DNA of 27,082 nucleotides from an uncultured Clostridia bacterium. GTDB lineage: Bacteria; Bacillota; Clostridia; TANB77; CAG-508. Within the stretch, counting starts at the first letter, position 1, and each line of letters starts with the position of its first letter. The DNA lies in NCBI GenBank assembly GCA_934122035.1, contig CAKOVP010000019.1, forward strand, positions 1-27,082, read 5' to 3'. The position numbers were made by a program, and so were the translations under genes. This document shows positions 1 to 6,945 of this stretch, piece by piece. The notes below the pieces were generated by a model that was given only the letters and a program-made list of their open reading frames with translations, was not told the origin of the DNA and made no database searches.

Positions 1-609
1 ATTTGAATCTATACCTGTGTATATTAAATCATCCTCTTGAATTATATAATAATATAATATTTTTATTGTTGTATCTTCTGTTATATTTCCTTGTATTATT
101 TCATTTTCTGCTTCATACCCATTTATCTTTGGGGAAATCTTGGAATAATTGTCTGCTAATATTGTATATTTTTCTTCTTTCAATATTTCATTTCTGCTAT
201 TTACGCACTGAACAGTTAATATCTTTTCTCCTGTGATATTTTCAACATATTGTGCATTTCCATTTTCATCAACAGTATAATATCTACCACTTTCAAATTT
301 TAAGGTAATGCTGTCTTTATCTAACGCCACTATATAAGCTTTATTATTTTCGTTGCAGTTTTGATCTAATGCCTCCTGTAATTCAGCCTCCTCTATAGTC
401 ATAGCTTCCTTTTTAGCTTGTAAAACTGATAAGCCTATTATTTCTTTTTCAGTTCCTATTTCTGTATTTTCTTTTGCTTTATTAACTTTTGTTAATATTC
501 CGTTATCTCCCATTAAAGCTGTAATTGTCATTCCAGCTAATATTAAAAGCACAATTATAGTTACAGCTAAAGCAATAAGTGTAATTCCCTTTTCTCGTTT
601 ATCCTTCAT
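1..609 (-). CDS. Type IV pilin-like surface protein with MucBP-like C-terminal segment (3' end outside the window)
   Basis: The ORF opens at an ATG at 609 behind an AAAGGAGG ribosome binding site and stays open to the window edge (203 codons), so the C-terminus is missing. Residues 1-7 are charged (MKDKREK) and are followed by GITLIALAVTIIVLLILAGM. This is the prepilin-type signature: a Gly before the cleavage site and a roughly 20-residue hydrophobic helix. A prepilin peptidase would probably cut after the Gly and methylate the new N-terminus. The helix is followed by a coiled-coil-like, Glu/Lys-rich stretch and a soluble domain. Near the right end of the visible part, a Tyr/Pro/Gly pattern (PKINGYEAENEIIQGNI, then DTTIKILYYY) resembles a MucBP repeat, which would suit binding to surface glycans. 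I infer an extracellular pseudopilin or adhesin. No other pilus genes are in the window. The prepilin reading is firm; the MucBP reading is tentative. Confidence 0.75.
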   Translation of the reverse strand, partial: MKDKREKGITLIALAVTIIVLLILAGMTITALMGDNGILTKVNKAKENTEIGTEKEIIGLSVLQAKKEAMTIEEAELQEALDQNCNENNKAYIVALDKDSITLKFESGRYYTVDENGNAQYVENITGEKILTVQCVNSRNEILKEEKYTILADNYSKISPKINGYEAENEIIQGNITEDTTIKILYYYIIQEDDLIYTGIDSN

Positions 610-739
610 TTTCAATTTTCCTCCTTTGTACTTTATTGTACTTGAATTTTTGTTTTTAATCAGCTTTTTCCTTTGTTCTCTCTATGAAACTATATATACT
701 TATTTTTATATACTTTATGGATATATATGCATCACATTC

Positions 740-768
740 ATTCTATCATTGCAATCATTTATTTTCAA
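740..768 (-). promoter_or_regulatory. Promoter of the pilin-like gene
   Basis: On the minus strand, TTGAAA (763-768), a 17 bp spacer and TAGAAT (740-745) form a good vegetative promoter. Transcription would start near 733, leaving a leader of about 125 nt before the ATG at 609. Confidence 0.55.
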
Positions 769-853
769 CTTTTTATAATTATTTTTCCTTTTGTTTTTCT
801 ATTTACTTTGGCATATTCATTTTTTCCAATTTAAAACTTATAGTCTATACTCT

Positions 854-2062
854 TTAGCAAAAAGGTCTATCTATGTTAAATACAAAATAATATTTTTTAT
901 CTTCGTCTTTAAAACCTTCTTCCAACACTCCCAATAACTCATATCTATTATAATTTTTTTCATAAGGTATAACAATATCAAATATAGCGTTAGTATGTTT
1001 TTGAGCCGTAACAACTCTAAAATCATGTATGCTTATGTCTTTATCAAACTTTTTCAATATTTTTTCAACCTTATTCTTAATATTTTTAGTTTGCTCGTCA
1101 TTTACATTTAATGGATCTATATGAACTGTTAAATCTATGTTTAGCTCTTCTTTAAATTCTCGTTCCACAATATCAGCAACTTCATGTGCTTCAGTTATTC
1201 CCATTGTATCTGGAACTTCTGCATGAACAGTAACAAAATCATTTTGCTCTCCATAGCTGTGGATTCTTAAGTCATGTATTCCAATTATCTCATTATGACT
1301 CAAAATTTTTTCTTTTATTTTGTTGACTTTCTCTTCTGATGGAATTATTCCTAAAAGTGGATTTATTGTATCTTTTAAAGATTTTATTGAGCTTATAATT
1401 ATAAATATAGATACTATAATTCCTGCATATGCATCTATGTTGATTTTAAATATTCCCATAACAAAAGTTGCAGCCAATACAGCCAAAGTTGATATTATAT
1501 CGTTTCTAGCATCTATCGCAGTTGCTTTTATTGCAGATGAATTTATTGATTTTGCAAAATCAGAGTATACAACCATTTGCAATACTTTTCCTAGTATCGC
1601 AACAATTAATACTAAATAAGTAGCAACATTTATTTTTATCTCTTCAGGAGAGATTATTTTTTCTATTGATGTTTTTAAGAATATTCCTCCCATAACAAAC
1701 ATAAGTAAAGATACAATTATTCCTGTAATGTATTCATATCTCGCATGTCCATATGGATGTTCTTTATCTGCAGGCTTATTGGCAAGTTTAAAACCTAATA
1801 TTGTTACTATGCAAGATCCAAAGTCTGACAAGTTGTTAAAAGCATCTGCCATAATTGTAATACTATTTGCAATTATACCTATTACTAATTTTATTAGAAA
1901 TAATATTAAATTAGTCACTATTCCAAAAATTCCAGCAACAATTCCATAACGATTTCTCACTTGTGGATTCTCAACATTTTTGTAATCTTTTATAAATAAT
2001 TTTTTAAACATCTCTGCGCTTTCCCCTTGTAATTCAAATTGATAATTCTTGACTATATTCAT
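854..2062 (-). CDS. Cation diffusion facilitator exporter, Mn-type (MntE-like), with two C-terminal domains
   Basis: This is a membrane antiporter of the CDF family that exports divalent metal from the cytoplasm. Six membrane segments lie between about residues 40 and 230. The transport site is readable: N76xxxD80 in the second helix (ADAFNNLSD) and D184xxxD188 in the fifth (AIDARND). An N-D-D-D set is associated with manganese CDFs, while zinc exporters usually carry His at two of these positions; Mn2+ is therefore the inferred substrate. Residues about 247-320 form the usual cytoplasmic dimerisation domain (IHDLRIHSYG, VHAEVP). A second, diverged copy follows at about 328-400 (IHDFRVV, FDIVIPYEKN), which explains the length of 402 against about 300 for a minimal CDF. 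The start is uncertain: ATG 2062 has GGGGGGAG 13 nt upstream, while ATG 2011 (MFKKLFIKDY) fits the usual N-terminus better but has only a weak ribosome binding site. Confidence 0.88.
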   Translation of the reverse strand: MNIVKNYQFELQGESAEMFKKLFIKDYKNVENPQVRNRYGIVAGIFGIVTNLILFLIKLVIGIIANSITIMADAFNNLSDFGSCIVTILGFKLANKPADKEHPYGHARYEYITGIIVSLLMFVMGGIFLKTSIEKIISPEEIKINVATYLVLIVAILGKVLQMVVYSDFAKSINSSAIKATAIDARNDIISTLAVLAATFVMGIFKINIDAYAGIIVSIFIIISSIKSLKDTINPLLGIIPSEEKVNKIKEKILSHNEIIGIHDLRIHSYGEQNDFVTVHAEVPDTMGITEAHEVADIVEREFKEELNIDLTVHIDPLNVNDEQTKNIKNKVEKILKKFDKDISIHDFRVVTAQKHTNAIFDIVIPYEKNYNRYELLGVLEEGFKDEDKKYYFVFNIDRPFC

Positions 2063-2126
2063 ATTTTAGCTTAAACTCCCCCCATACGTCAAGTTTTAGT
2101 TCAATCTATGTTACTTCATTTTTTTA

Positions 2127-2195
2127 CTTGCTTTTTTCTCGTACAAGTTTCATTCATTTTACAGCATTTCATTTAACTTTTCACCTGATATTTCT
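2127..2195. repeat. Dispersed intergenic repeat, copy 1
   Basis: This block contains CTTGCTTTTTTCTCGTACAAG and, about 30 nt later, TTTAACTTTTCACCTGATA. The same two blocks recur at 20395-20455 and 25408-25452. This copy lies between the CDF gene and tRNA-Cys. It keeps the 19-nt central segment that copy 3 lacks. Confidence 0.6.
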
Positions 2196-2260
2196 TTTTA
2201 AGTATTATATGATCTGTTTAATGAATTTTGCTTAAAATTATCAAAATTGAGTAAAAGCAC

Positions 2261-2289
2261 TTGAAATTTTAAATATTATACAGTATAAT
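2261..2289 (+). promoter_or_regulatory. Promoter of tRNA-Cys
   Basis: TTGAAA (2261-2266), a 17 bp spacer and TATAAT (2284-2289) give a start near 2296, 60 nt before the tRNA. A second TATAAT at about 2332 has no convincing -35. Confidence 0.55.
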
Positions 2290-2355
2290 AATATTATTGT
2301 TTGTGAAAGTACTATTTTTTAATCATAAACATATAATACAGTATAAACAAGATAT

Positions 2356-2430
2356 GGCACCATAGCCAAGTGGTAAGGCAGAAGTCTGCAAAACTTTTAT
2401 TCCTCAGTTCGATTCTGAGTGGTGCCTCCA
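2356..2430 (+). tRNA. tRNA-Cys (anticodon GCA)
   Basis: A full cloverleaf can be folded by eye. The 5' acceptor strand GGCACCA (2356-2362) pairs with TGGTGCC before the discriminator T and an encoded CCA (2428-2430). The anticodon loop is CTGCAAA, giving GCA, which reads UGC and UGU. The T arm is CTCAG-TTCGATT-CTGAG. It is a single-gene transcript, closed by the terminator at 2441. Confidence 0.95.
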
Positions 2431-2440
2431 ATTAAAATTA

Positions 2441-2478
2441 ACTTACGAACTTAATTATTCGTAAGTTTTTATTTTTTA
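2441..2478 (+). terminator. Terminator of tRNA-Cys
   Basis: ACTTACGAA (2441-2449) pairs perfectly with TTCGTAAGT (2458-2466) around an 8-nt loop and is followed by a T-rich run, a classic intrinsic terminator. Confidence 0.85.
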
Positions 2479-2567
2479 TTCAATTTTCAAAGTAATAGCA
2501 CCAGTATTATAGACTTTTTTACCTTTTTATTAAATTTCATACCGCTAATTTTTTCTTTCATTTTTAA

Positions 2568-2596
2568 TTGACTTTGTGCTATTTAAGTTATAAAAT
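2568..2596 (+). promoter_or_regulatory. Promoter of plsX
   Basis: TTGACT (2568-2573), exactly 17 bp, then TAAAAT (2591-2596). The start would be near 2603, about 55 nt before the plsX ATG. The -35 lies on the codon where the open frame nominally begins, which argues for the downstream start. Confidence 0.65.
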
Positions 2597-2657
2597 AGAG
2601 CATATAAATTTTGAAATTATAAATGATTTTATGATTCCATTTAAAGAGGAGATTACA

Positions 2658-3689
2658 ATGATTATATTATTAGATGCAATGGGTGGAGATAATGCTCCAG
2701 ATGCCAATATAAAGGGTGCTGTTAAAGCAATAAATCAAATTAGTGCTGAACTTTGGCTTATTGGAAAAGAAGAAGTTATTAAAGCAAAATTAAAGGAATT
2801 TTATAATAAAACTGCTGAAGAAATTTCTCCAAGATTAAAAATATATAATGCAACAGAAACTATAGAAATGGAAGATACTCCAACTCTTGCTATTAAACAT
2901 AAAAAGGATTCTTCTATGGTCGTTGGTTTTAATTTACTAAAGGAAGGCAAAGGTGATGTTTTCATTTCTGCAGGAAATTCTGGCGCTCTTTTAACTGGAG
3001 CAACTCTATTAGTTGGCAGAATTAAAGGTGTTGACCGTCCTGCACTTGCTGGTATTTTGCCATCATATCATAAAAGATTAGTTTTAATGGACTGTGGTTC
3101 TAATACTAACTGTAAACCAATAAATTTATTGCAATTCGCTCAAATGTCTAGCATATATATAAAAGATGCTTTAGGAGTTGAAAGTCCTGCTATTGGTCTT
3201 TTAAATATTGGAACTGAAGAAACTAAAGGAAATGAATTAATACGTGAAAGTTACAATTTATTAAAGGAAAAATCTCCTAAACTTGGTATTAATTTTATTG
3301 GAAATATTGAAGGAAGAGATGCTTTCTCTGGTAAAGTTGATGCTGTTATTGCAGATGGATTTACAGGAAATATTTTCTTAAAAACAGTTGAAGGAATGGG
3401 AAAGTTTATTAAGAAATCATTGTCTGAAAGTTTAAAAAAGAATTTCTTATCAATTCTCGGATCTATTCCTACCCTTCCAGCTCTTGGTAGATTTAAAAAA
3501 ATGATGGATTACAAAGAATATGGTGGAGCTTTATTTTTAGGAGTAAAAAAGCCTGTTGTAAAAGCTCATGGTAGCAGTGATGAAAAATTGTTTGAATTTA
3601 CAGTAAAACAAGCAGAACAATTTGTAAATAATAAAACAGTTGAGAAATTAACTGAGGAATTTGAAAAAATGTCTAAAACAGAGGAATAA
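2658..3689 (+). CDS. plsX: Phosphate acyltransferase PlsX
   Basis: PlsX converts acyl-ACP and phosphate to acyl-phosphate, the acyl donor used by PlsY in the first step of phospholipid synthesis; it acts at the inner face of the membrane. The start is the ATG at 2658, behind AAAGAGGAG and giving MIILLDAMGGDNAP, the family's conserved N-terminus. The frame is open a further 30 codons upstream, but that part overlaps the promoter. The 343-residue product has the usual length. Family motifs include GDVFISAGNSGALLTG, LMDCGSNTNCKP, IGLLNIGTEETKGN and IADGFTGNIFLKTVEG. The gene has its own promoter and terminator. The neighbours often found with plsX in Bacillota (fapR, fabD, acpP, rnc or rpmF) are absent here, and no FapR-type operator is visible. 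Confidence 0.96.
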   Translation: MIILLDAMGGDNAPDANIKGAVKAINQISAELWLIGKEEVIKAKLKEFYNKTAEEISPRLKIYNATETIEMEDTPTLAIKHKKDSSMVVGFNLLKEGKGDVFISAGNSGALLTGATLLVGRIKGVDRPALAGILPSYHKRLVLMDCGSNTNCKPINLLQFAQMSSIYIKDALGVESPAIGLLNIGTEETKGNELIRESYNLLKEKSPKLGINFIGNIEGRDAFSGKVDAVIADGFTGNIFLKTVEGMGKFIKKSLSESLKKNFLSILGSIPTLPALGRFKKMMDYKEYGGALFLGVKKPVVKAHGSSDEKLFEFTVKQAEQFVNNKTVEKLTEEFEKMSKTEE

Positions 3690-3700
3690 ATTGAAATATA

Positions 3701-3795
3701 AAAAAGCCACAAATTATACTGAAGTTGTCAACAAAAAATAGATTTTTGTATCTACTTCCAGATTACAACTTTAATTATACTTGTGGCTTTTTTTT
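3701..3795 (+). terminator. Terminator of plsX
   Basis: AAAGCCACAA (from 3703) pairs with TTGTGGCTTT (3781-3790), which is followed by more T's. An inner helix AAGTTGT (3722-3728) with ACAACTT (3765-3771) extends it into a long two-part hairpin. The outer stem is symmetrical enough to work in the other direction too. Confidence 0.75.
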
Positions 3796-3805
3796 ACAAT
3801 TTTAT

Positions 3806-3845
3806 ATTCAAAAAGAATGAGGAAATTAATATTCCCCATTCTTTT
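3806..3845 (-). terminator. Terminator of the rplJ-rplL transcript
   Basis: On the minus strand a nearly perfect 14 bp stem (3832-3845 with 3811-3824; one G-T pair), a short AT loop and a T-rich 3' arm follow the rplL stop at 3868 directly. It marks the end of the ribosomal cluster. Confidence 0.8.
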
Positions 3846-3867
3846 AGTTTTACATTTTTGTTTGGAA

Positions 3868-4233
3868 TTATTGTAATTCTACAACTGCTCCAACAGCTGT
3901 GAATTTGTTTTTTAATTCTTCAGCTTCTTCTTTAGAAGCATTTTCTTTAACTGTTTTTGGTGCTCCATCAACTAAGTCTTTAGCTTCTTTTAATCCTAAT
4001 CCTGTTGCATCTCTAACAACTTTGATTACTTGGATTTTGTTAGCTCCAGCTTCTTTTAATACAACGTTGAATGAAGTTTTTTCTTCAGCTGCTGCTGCTC
4101 CTGCTCCAGCTGCTGGTGCTGCAACTGCTGCTGCAGATACTCCATATTTTTCTTCTATTCCTTTAACTAATTCAGCAAGTTCTGCTACTGATAAAGCATC
4201 AATGCTTTCTAATAATTCATCTATTTTTGCCAT
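3868..4233 (-). CDS. rplL: Ribosomal protein bL12 (L7/L12)
   Basis: This is the stalk protein of the 50S subunit, present as dimers bound to L10, which recruits and stimulates the translational GTPases. At 121 residues it matches the family. Residues 1-32 are the dimerising helical domain (LLESIDALSVAELAELVKGI). An Ala/Gly hinge (AAAVAAPAAGAGAAAAEE) follows at about 34-51. The rest is the factor-binding globular domain with NKIQVIKVVRDATGLGLKEA. AAGGAGG stands just upstream of the ATG. The distance to rplJ is unusually long (242 nt) and structured. A terminator follows instead of rpoB. Confidence 0.98.
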   Translation of the reverse strand: MAKIDELLESIDALSVAELAELVKGIEEKYGVSAAAVAAPAAGAGAAAAEEKTSFNVVLKEAGANKIQVIKVVRDATGLGLKEAKDLVDGAPKTVKENASKEEAEELKNKFTAVGAVVELQ

Positions 4234-4266
4234 TTTAAATTTCCTCCTTATATATTTTTTTATTTT

Positions 4267-4281
4267 AGAACTTTACGTTCT
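4267..4281 (-). promoter_or_regulatory. Small hairpin upstream of rplL, shared with rplA
   Basis: On the minus strand AGAAC-GTAAA-GTTCT is followed by TAAAATAAAAAA, about 35 nt before the rplL ATG. The same arrangement (AGAAT-TTAAA-ATTCT, then TAAAATAAAAAA) precedes rplA at 5856-5870. The C-G pair closing the loop is replaced by T-A, so pairing is preserved. This suggests an RNA element such as a processing or stability signal. Confidence 0.4.
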
Positions 4282-4358
4282 TATTTCACGGCAATGTGAA
4301 TTTAAATTTTTATTTTGAACTCTTCATTCTTATTTACTAATAAGTTTTGTTTAAAATT

Positions 4359-4471
4359 AATTAGAAACAAGTATAACAAGGCAACCAAATCAAAAATACC
4401 GGAAACGTACATGGTGTACGTTGAGGATATTTTTAGATGCAGGTTAACGAAGTTAGACGTAGTTTATAATT
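4359..4471. repeat. Long imperfect palindrome between rplJ and rplL
   Basis: Two arms of 53 and 57 nt (4359-4411 and 4415-4471) are inverted copies around a TGG triloop. The 8 bp next to the loop, AACGTACA/TGTACGTT, are perfect. AAAAATA/TATTTTT pairs further out, and the outer ends (AATTAGAAAC with GTTTATAATT) still match with a few changes. It begins 5 nt after the rplJ stop. It could be a small palindromic mobile element or an mRNA structure that sets the rplJ:rplL ratio. Confidence 0.6.
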
Positions 4472-4475
4472 AGTT

Positions 4476-4976
4476 CTAAGCGTTTTCTTTTTGTGCCTTA
4501 ACTTGATCAAGTGCAACAGCAAGTTTTGTAATATTTCCAAGTAAAGCTCCAGCAAGTTTTGCAAGTAATTCTTGTCTTGATGGTAGTTTTGCAAGTGTTA
4601 TTATTTCTTCTGCAGACATAACTTTACCTTCAATTATTCCACCTTTAATTTTGTAGAAATCATGTGTTTTTGTAAAGTTGTATATTACTTTTGATGGTTC
4701 TAGATAGTCTTCTTTACCTATAATTATTGCAACTGGTCCTTCTAGAGCCTCGTCTAATTCAGATTCTCCATTTGCATCAAATGCTCTTTTTACTATGTTA
4801 TTCTTTATAACTTTGTATTCTGCATTTACTTTTCTAAGTTCAGCTCTTAAGCTTGTTACATCAGTAACATTTATTCCTCTGTAGTCAGCTAAAAGAACTA
4901 CTTTTGCTTCTTTTAATTCATTTGCTAATTCTTCAACTTTTGCTTGTTTTTGTGCTATTGTCTTTTCATTTGCCAT
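4476..4976 (-). CDS. rplJ: Ribosomal protein uL10
   Basis: L10 anchors the L12 dimers to the 23S rRNA at the base of the ribosomal stalk. At 166 residues it fits bacterial L10. The N-terminal rRNA-binding domain includes VVLLADYRGINVTDVTSLR and NNIVKRAFD. The C-terminal helix that binds L12 ends in VALDQVKAQKENA. AGGAGGTGAATTGAGAA precedes the ATG. The gene is preceded by an L10-leader attenuator (4998-5113), through which L10 with L12 is expected to control its own synthesis. Confidence 0.97.
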   Translation of the reverse strand: MANEKTIAQKQAKVEELANELKEAKVVLLADYRGINVTDVTSLRAELRKVNAEYKVIKNNIVKRAFDANGESELDEALEGPVAIIIGKEDYLEPSKVIYNFTKTHDFYKIKGGIIEGKVMSAEEIITLAKLPSRQELLAKLAGALLGNITKLAVALDQVKAQKENA

Positions 4977-4997
4977 TTCTCAATTCACCTCCTGTAA

Positions 4998-5113
4998 AAT
5001 ATATAAAAAATTCCAATCCGTACAGCCACACCACGAGGCTATAAGATTGGAATAATCCGTTCTCATGCCTCGGTAGGACTTATTTTATGCCTACTGTCTT
5101 GGGCTATATTTCA
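4998..5113 (-). ncRNA. L10 leader, autoregulatory attenuator of rplJL
   Basis: Between rplA and rplJ the minus strand holds a structured leader. It has a GTAGG/CCTAC stem near 5100-5070, a purine-rich CGAGGCATGAGAACGG segment, and a terminal hairpin. In that hairpin ATTCCAATC (5053-5045) pairs with GATTGGAAT (5018-5010), which is followed directly by a T run, an intrinsic terminator. An inner AGCC/GGCT helix sits in its loop. Position, terminator and purine-rich loop fit the Bacillota L10 leader, where excess L10 or L10-L12 causes premature termination. A covariance-model search (Rfam L10_leader) would settle it. Confidence 0.8.
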
Positions 5114-5117
5114 TAAA

Positions 5118-5801
5118 TTATTTTTGGTCAATATACATACTTGGACCCATTGTTGTAGATATTGCTACACTCTTTATATATTGTCCTTTTGCAGCAGCTG
5201 GTTTTGCTTTTATTATAGCTCCTATGATTGTGTCATAGTTTTCAGCAAGTTTTTCTGCTCCAAAAGATACTTTACCAAATCCTAAGTGAATTATATTATT
5301 TTTGTCTAATCTATATTCAACTTTACCTGATTTGATTTCTTGGATTGCTTTTGTAACATCCATTGTTACTGTTCCAGATTTAGGGTTTGGCATTAATCCT
5401 TTTGGTCCTAATACCTTTCCTAATCTACCAACAACACCCATCATATCTGGTGTTGCAACGATAACATCATAATCAAACCAATTTTCTTTTTCTATTTTTG
5501 GTATTAATTCTTCTGCTCCTACAAAATCTGCTCCTGCTTTTAATGCTTCATCAGCTTTTGCTCCTTTAGCAAATACTAAAACTTTTTGTGTTTTACCTGT
5601 TCCATTTGGAAGTACTGTTGTACCTCTAACTTGTTGGTCAGCATGTTTTGAGTCAACACCTAATTTAACGTGTAATTCAACTGTTTCGTCAAATTTTGCT
5701 TTTGGCATTTTTTCAATAAGTTCTAGTGCTTCTTTTGCAGAATAAAGTTTTGTTTTATCTACTAATTTTGCACTTTCTGCGTATCTTTTTCCTTGTGCCA
5801 T
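5118..5801 (-). CDS. rplA: Ribosomal protein uL1
   Basis: L1 forms the mobile L1 stalk of the 50S subunit at the E site and helps release deacylated tRNA. I place the start at 5801 (MAQGKRYAES), where AAGGAGG lies 8 nt upstream. The frame is open 10 codons further, but those codons carry the ribosome binding site. The product is 227 residues, as expected. Domain I/II motifs are present: VELHVKLGVDSKHADQQVRG, then GRLGKVLGPKGLMPNPKSGT and FGKVSFGAEKLAENYD. A short GAGC/GCTC hairpin (5826-5838) and the AGAAT hairpin at 5856 lie in the rplK-rplA gap. Confidence 0.97.
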   Translation of the reverse strand: MAQGKRYAESAKLVDKTKLYSAKEALELIEKMPKAKFDETVELHVKLGVDSKHADQQVRGTTVLPNGTGKTQKVLVFAKGAKADEALKAGADFVGAEELIPKIEKENWFDYDVIVATPDMMGVVGRLGKVLGPKGLMPNPKSGTVTMDVTKAIQEIKSGKVEYRLDKNNIIHLGFGKVSFGAEKLAENYDTIIGAIIKAKPAAAKGQYIKSVAISTTMGPSMYIDQK

Positions 5802-5855
5802 TTTAATCCTCCTTTTGGTAATTTCGAGCAATTTGCTCTCCCAATTTTTTATTTT

Positions 5856-5870
5856 AGAATTTTAAATTCT
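5856..5870 (-). promoter_or_regulatory. Small hairpin upstream of rplA, shared with rplL
   Basis: AGAAT-TTAAA-ATTCT on the minus strand, followed by TAAAATAAAAAA, is the counterpart of the element at 4267-4281. The compensating pair change is described there. Confidence 0.4.
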
Positions 5871-5872
5871 AA

Positions 5873-6301
5873 CTAGTCTGCTACAACTACACCCATAGAA
5901 CGAGCTGTTCCTTTTACCATACTCATTGCTGCTTCTAATGATGCTGCATTTAAGTCTGGCATTTTTTGTTTAGCTATTTCTTCTACTTGTGCTTTTGTTA
6001 TTGTTGCAACTTTTTCTCTATTTGGCTTTCCTGAAGCCTTTTCGATTTTAGCAGCTTTTTTAATTAATACTGCCATTGGTGGTTCCTTTGTTATAAATTC
6101 AAAAGATTTGTCTTTGTAAACTGTTATAACAACTGGAATTATTAATCCTGCTTGTTTTGCTGTTCTATCGTTAAATTCTTTAACGAATTGCATAATGTTT
6201 ACACCACTACCACCTAAAGCTGGTCCTACTGGTGGAGCTGGTGTAGCTTTACCTGCAGGTATTTGAAGCTTTATTATTGTAGAAATTTCTTTCTCTGCCA
6301 T
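5873..6301 (-). CDS. rplK: Ribosomal protein uL11
   Basis: L11 binds the GTPase-associated centre of 23S rRNA and is needed for RelA-type stringent signalling and factor function. The 142-residue protein shows the Pro-rich N-terminal domain (LQIPAGKATPAPPVGPALGG, GVNIMQFVKEFN) and the C-terminal rRNA-binding domain (KASGKPNREKVATITKAQVEEIA, then MVKGTARSMGVVV). AAAGGAGG lies ahead of the ATG. It sits between nusG and rplA in the usual order. Confidence 0.98.
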   Translation of the reverse strand: MAEKEISTIIKLQIPAGKATPAPPVGPALGGSGVNIMQFVKEFNDRTAKQAGLIIPVVITVYKDKSFEFITKEPPMAVLIKKAAKIEKASGKPNREKVATITKAQVEEIAKQKMPDLNAASLEAAMSMVKGTARSMGVVVAD

Positions 6302-6382
6302 CTACTTGCACCTCCTTTAGTATTATATTGACAAAATAATTTATTAAAATGAATTTAAACTTAATTAAATTCTGTTTTAAAC

Positions 6383-6919
6383 TTATTTAACTTTTTGAAC
6401 CTGTGATAGTTCTAGGTCAACTGGAGTTTCTCTTCCAAACATTGATATTGTAACTTTTACCTTATGTTTGTCTTTATTAATTTCTTGAACTACTCCAACA
6501 TAATCTTTAAAAGGTCCATCAATTATTTGGATAGAATCGTTTACATCATAATCTACATTTACTTCTGATATTTCGAATCCCATCTTTCTAATTTCTTCCT
6601 CAGTAAGTGGAATTGGATCTGTTCCAGAACCAACAAAACCTGTAACGCCTCTAGTATTTCTAACGATATACCAAGTTTGTTCTGTGACTATCATTTTAAC
6701 TAAAACATAGCCTGGGAATACTTTTTTTAAGTTAGTTTTTCTTTTACCATCTTTTATTTCTATTTGTTCTTCCATTGGAACAACAATTTCAAAAAAGTAT
6801 TCTTCCATTTCTTGATTCTTAACCTTTTTTTCAAGATCTGCTTTTACTTTATTTTCATATCCAGAATATGTATGTATTACATACCACTTTGGTTCTAGGT
6901 CTACTTTTTCTTGAGACAT
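6383..6919 (-). CDS. nusG: Transcription termination/antitermination factor NusG
   Basis: NusG binds the RNA polymerase clamp through its N-terminal NGN domain and modulates pausing, termination and transcription-translation coupling. Residues about 10-120 form the NGN domain (WYVIHTYSGYENKVKADLEKKV, VFPGYVLVKM, VRNTRGVTGFVG). The KOW domain is at about 130-175 (IDGPFKDYVGVVQEINKDKHKV, ending FGRETPVDLELSQVQKV). The length of 178 is normal. It lies 26 nt downstream of secE, the standard order. Confidence 0.98.
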   Translation of the reverse strand: MSQEKVDLEPKWYVIHTYSGYENKVKADLEKKVKNQEMEEYFFEIVVPMEEQIEIKDGKRKTNLKKVFPGYVLVKMIVTEQTWYIVRNTRGVTGFVGSGTDPIPLTEEEIRKMGFEISEVNVDYDVNDSIQIIDGPFKDYVGVVQEINKDKHKVKVTISMFGRETPVDLELSQVQKVK

Positions 6920-6945
6920 AATTACAAAAGCCTCCTTATTTTAAA

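Noticed and set aside
3..236. Plus-strand frame with many Leu/Phe codons
   Set aside because: It is antisense to the pilin-like gene, which has a ribosome binding site, promoter and clear signature; the hydrophobic bias comes from reading A-rich codons backwards.
2040..2090. TTGACG-18 bp-TAAAAT as promoter of the CDF gene
   Set aside because: The -10 touches the first ATG, so it works only if the start is 2011; kept as an alternative, not listed as a feature.
2568..2657. Upstream extension of plsX by 30 codons
   Set aside because: It begins on a TTG that is the promoter -35, and the family start with a ribosome binding site is at 2658.
3899..4318. 139-codon plus-strand frame over rplL
   Set aside because: Antisense shadow of rplL with no ribosome binding site.
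5802..5831. Upstream extension of rplA by 10 codons
   Set aside because: The added codons contain the AAGGAGG that serves the ATG at 5801.
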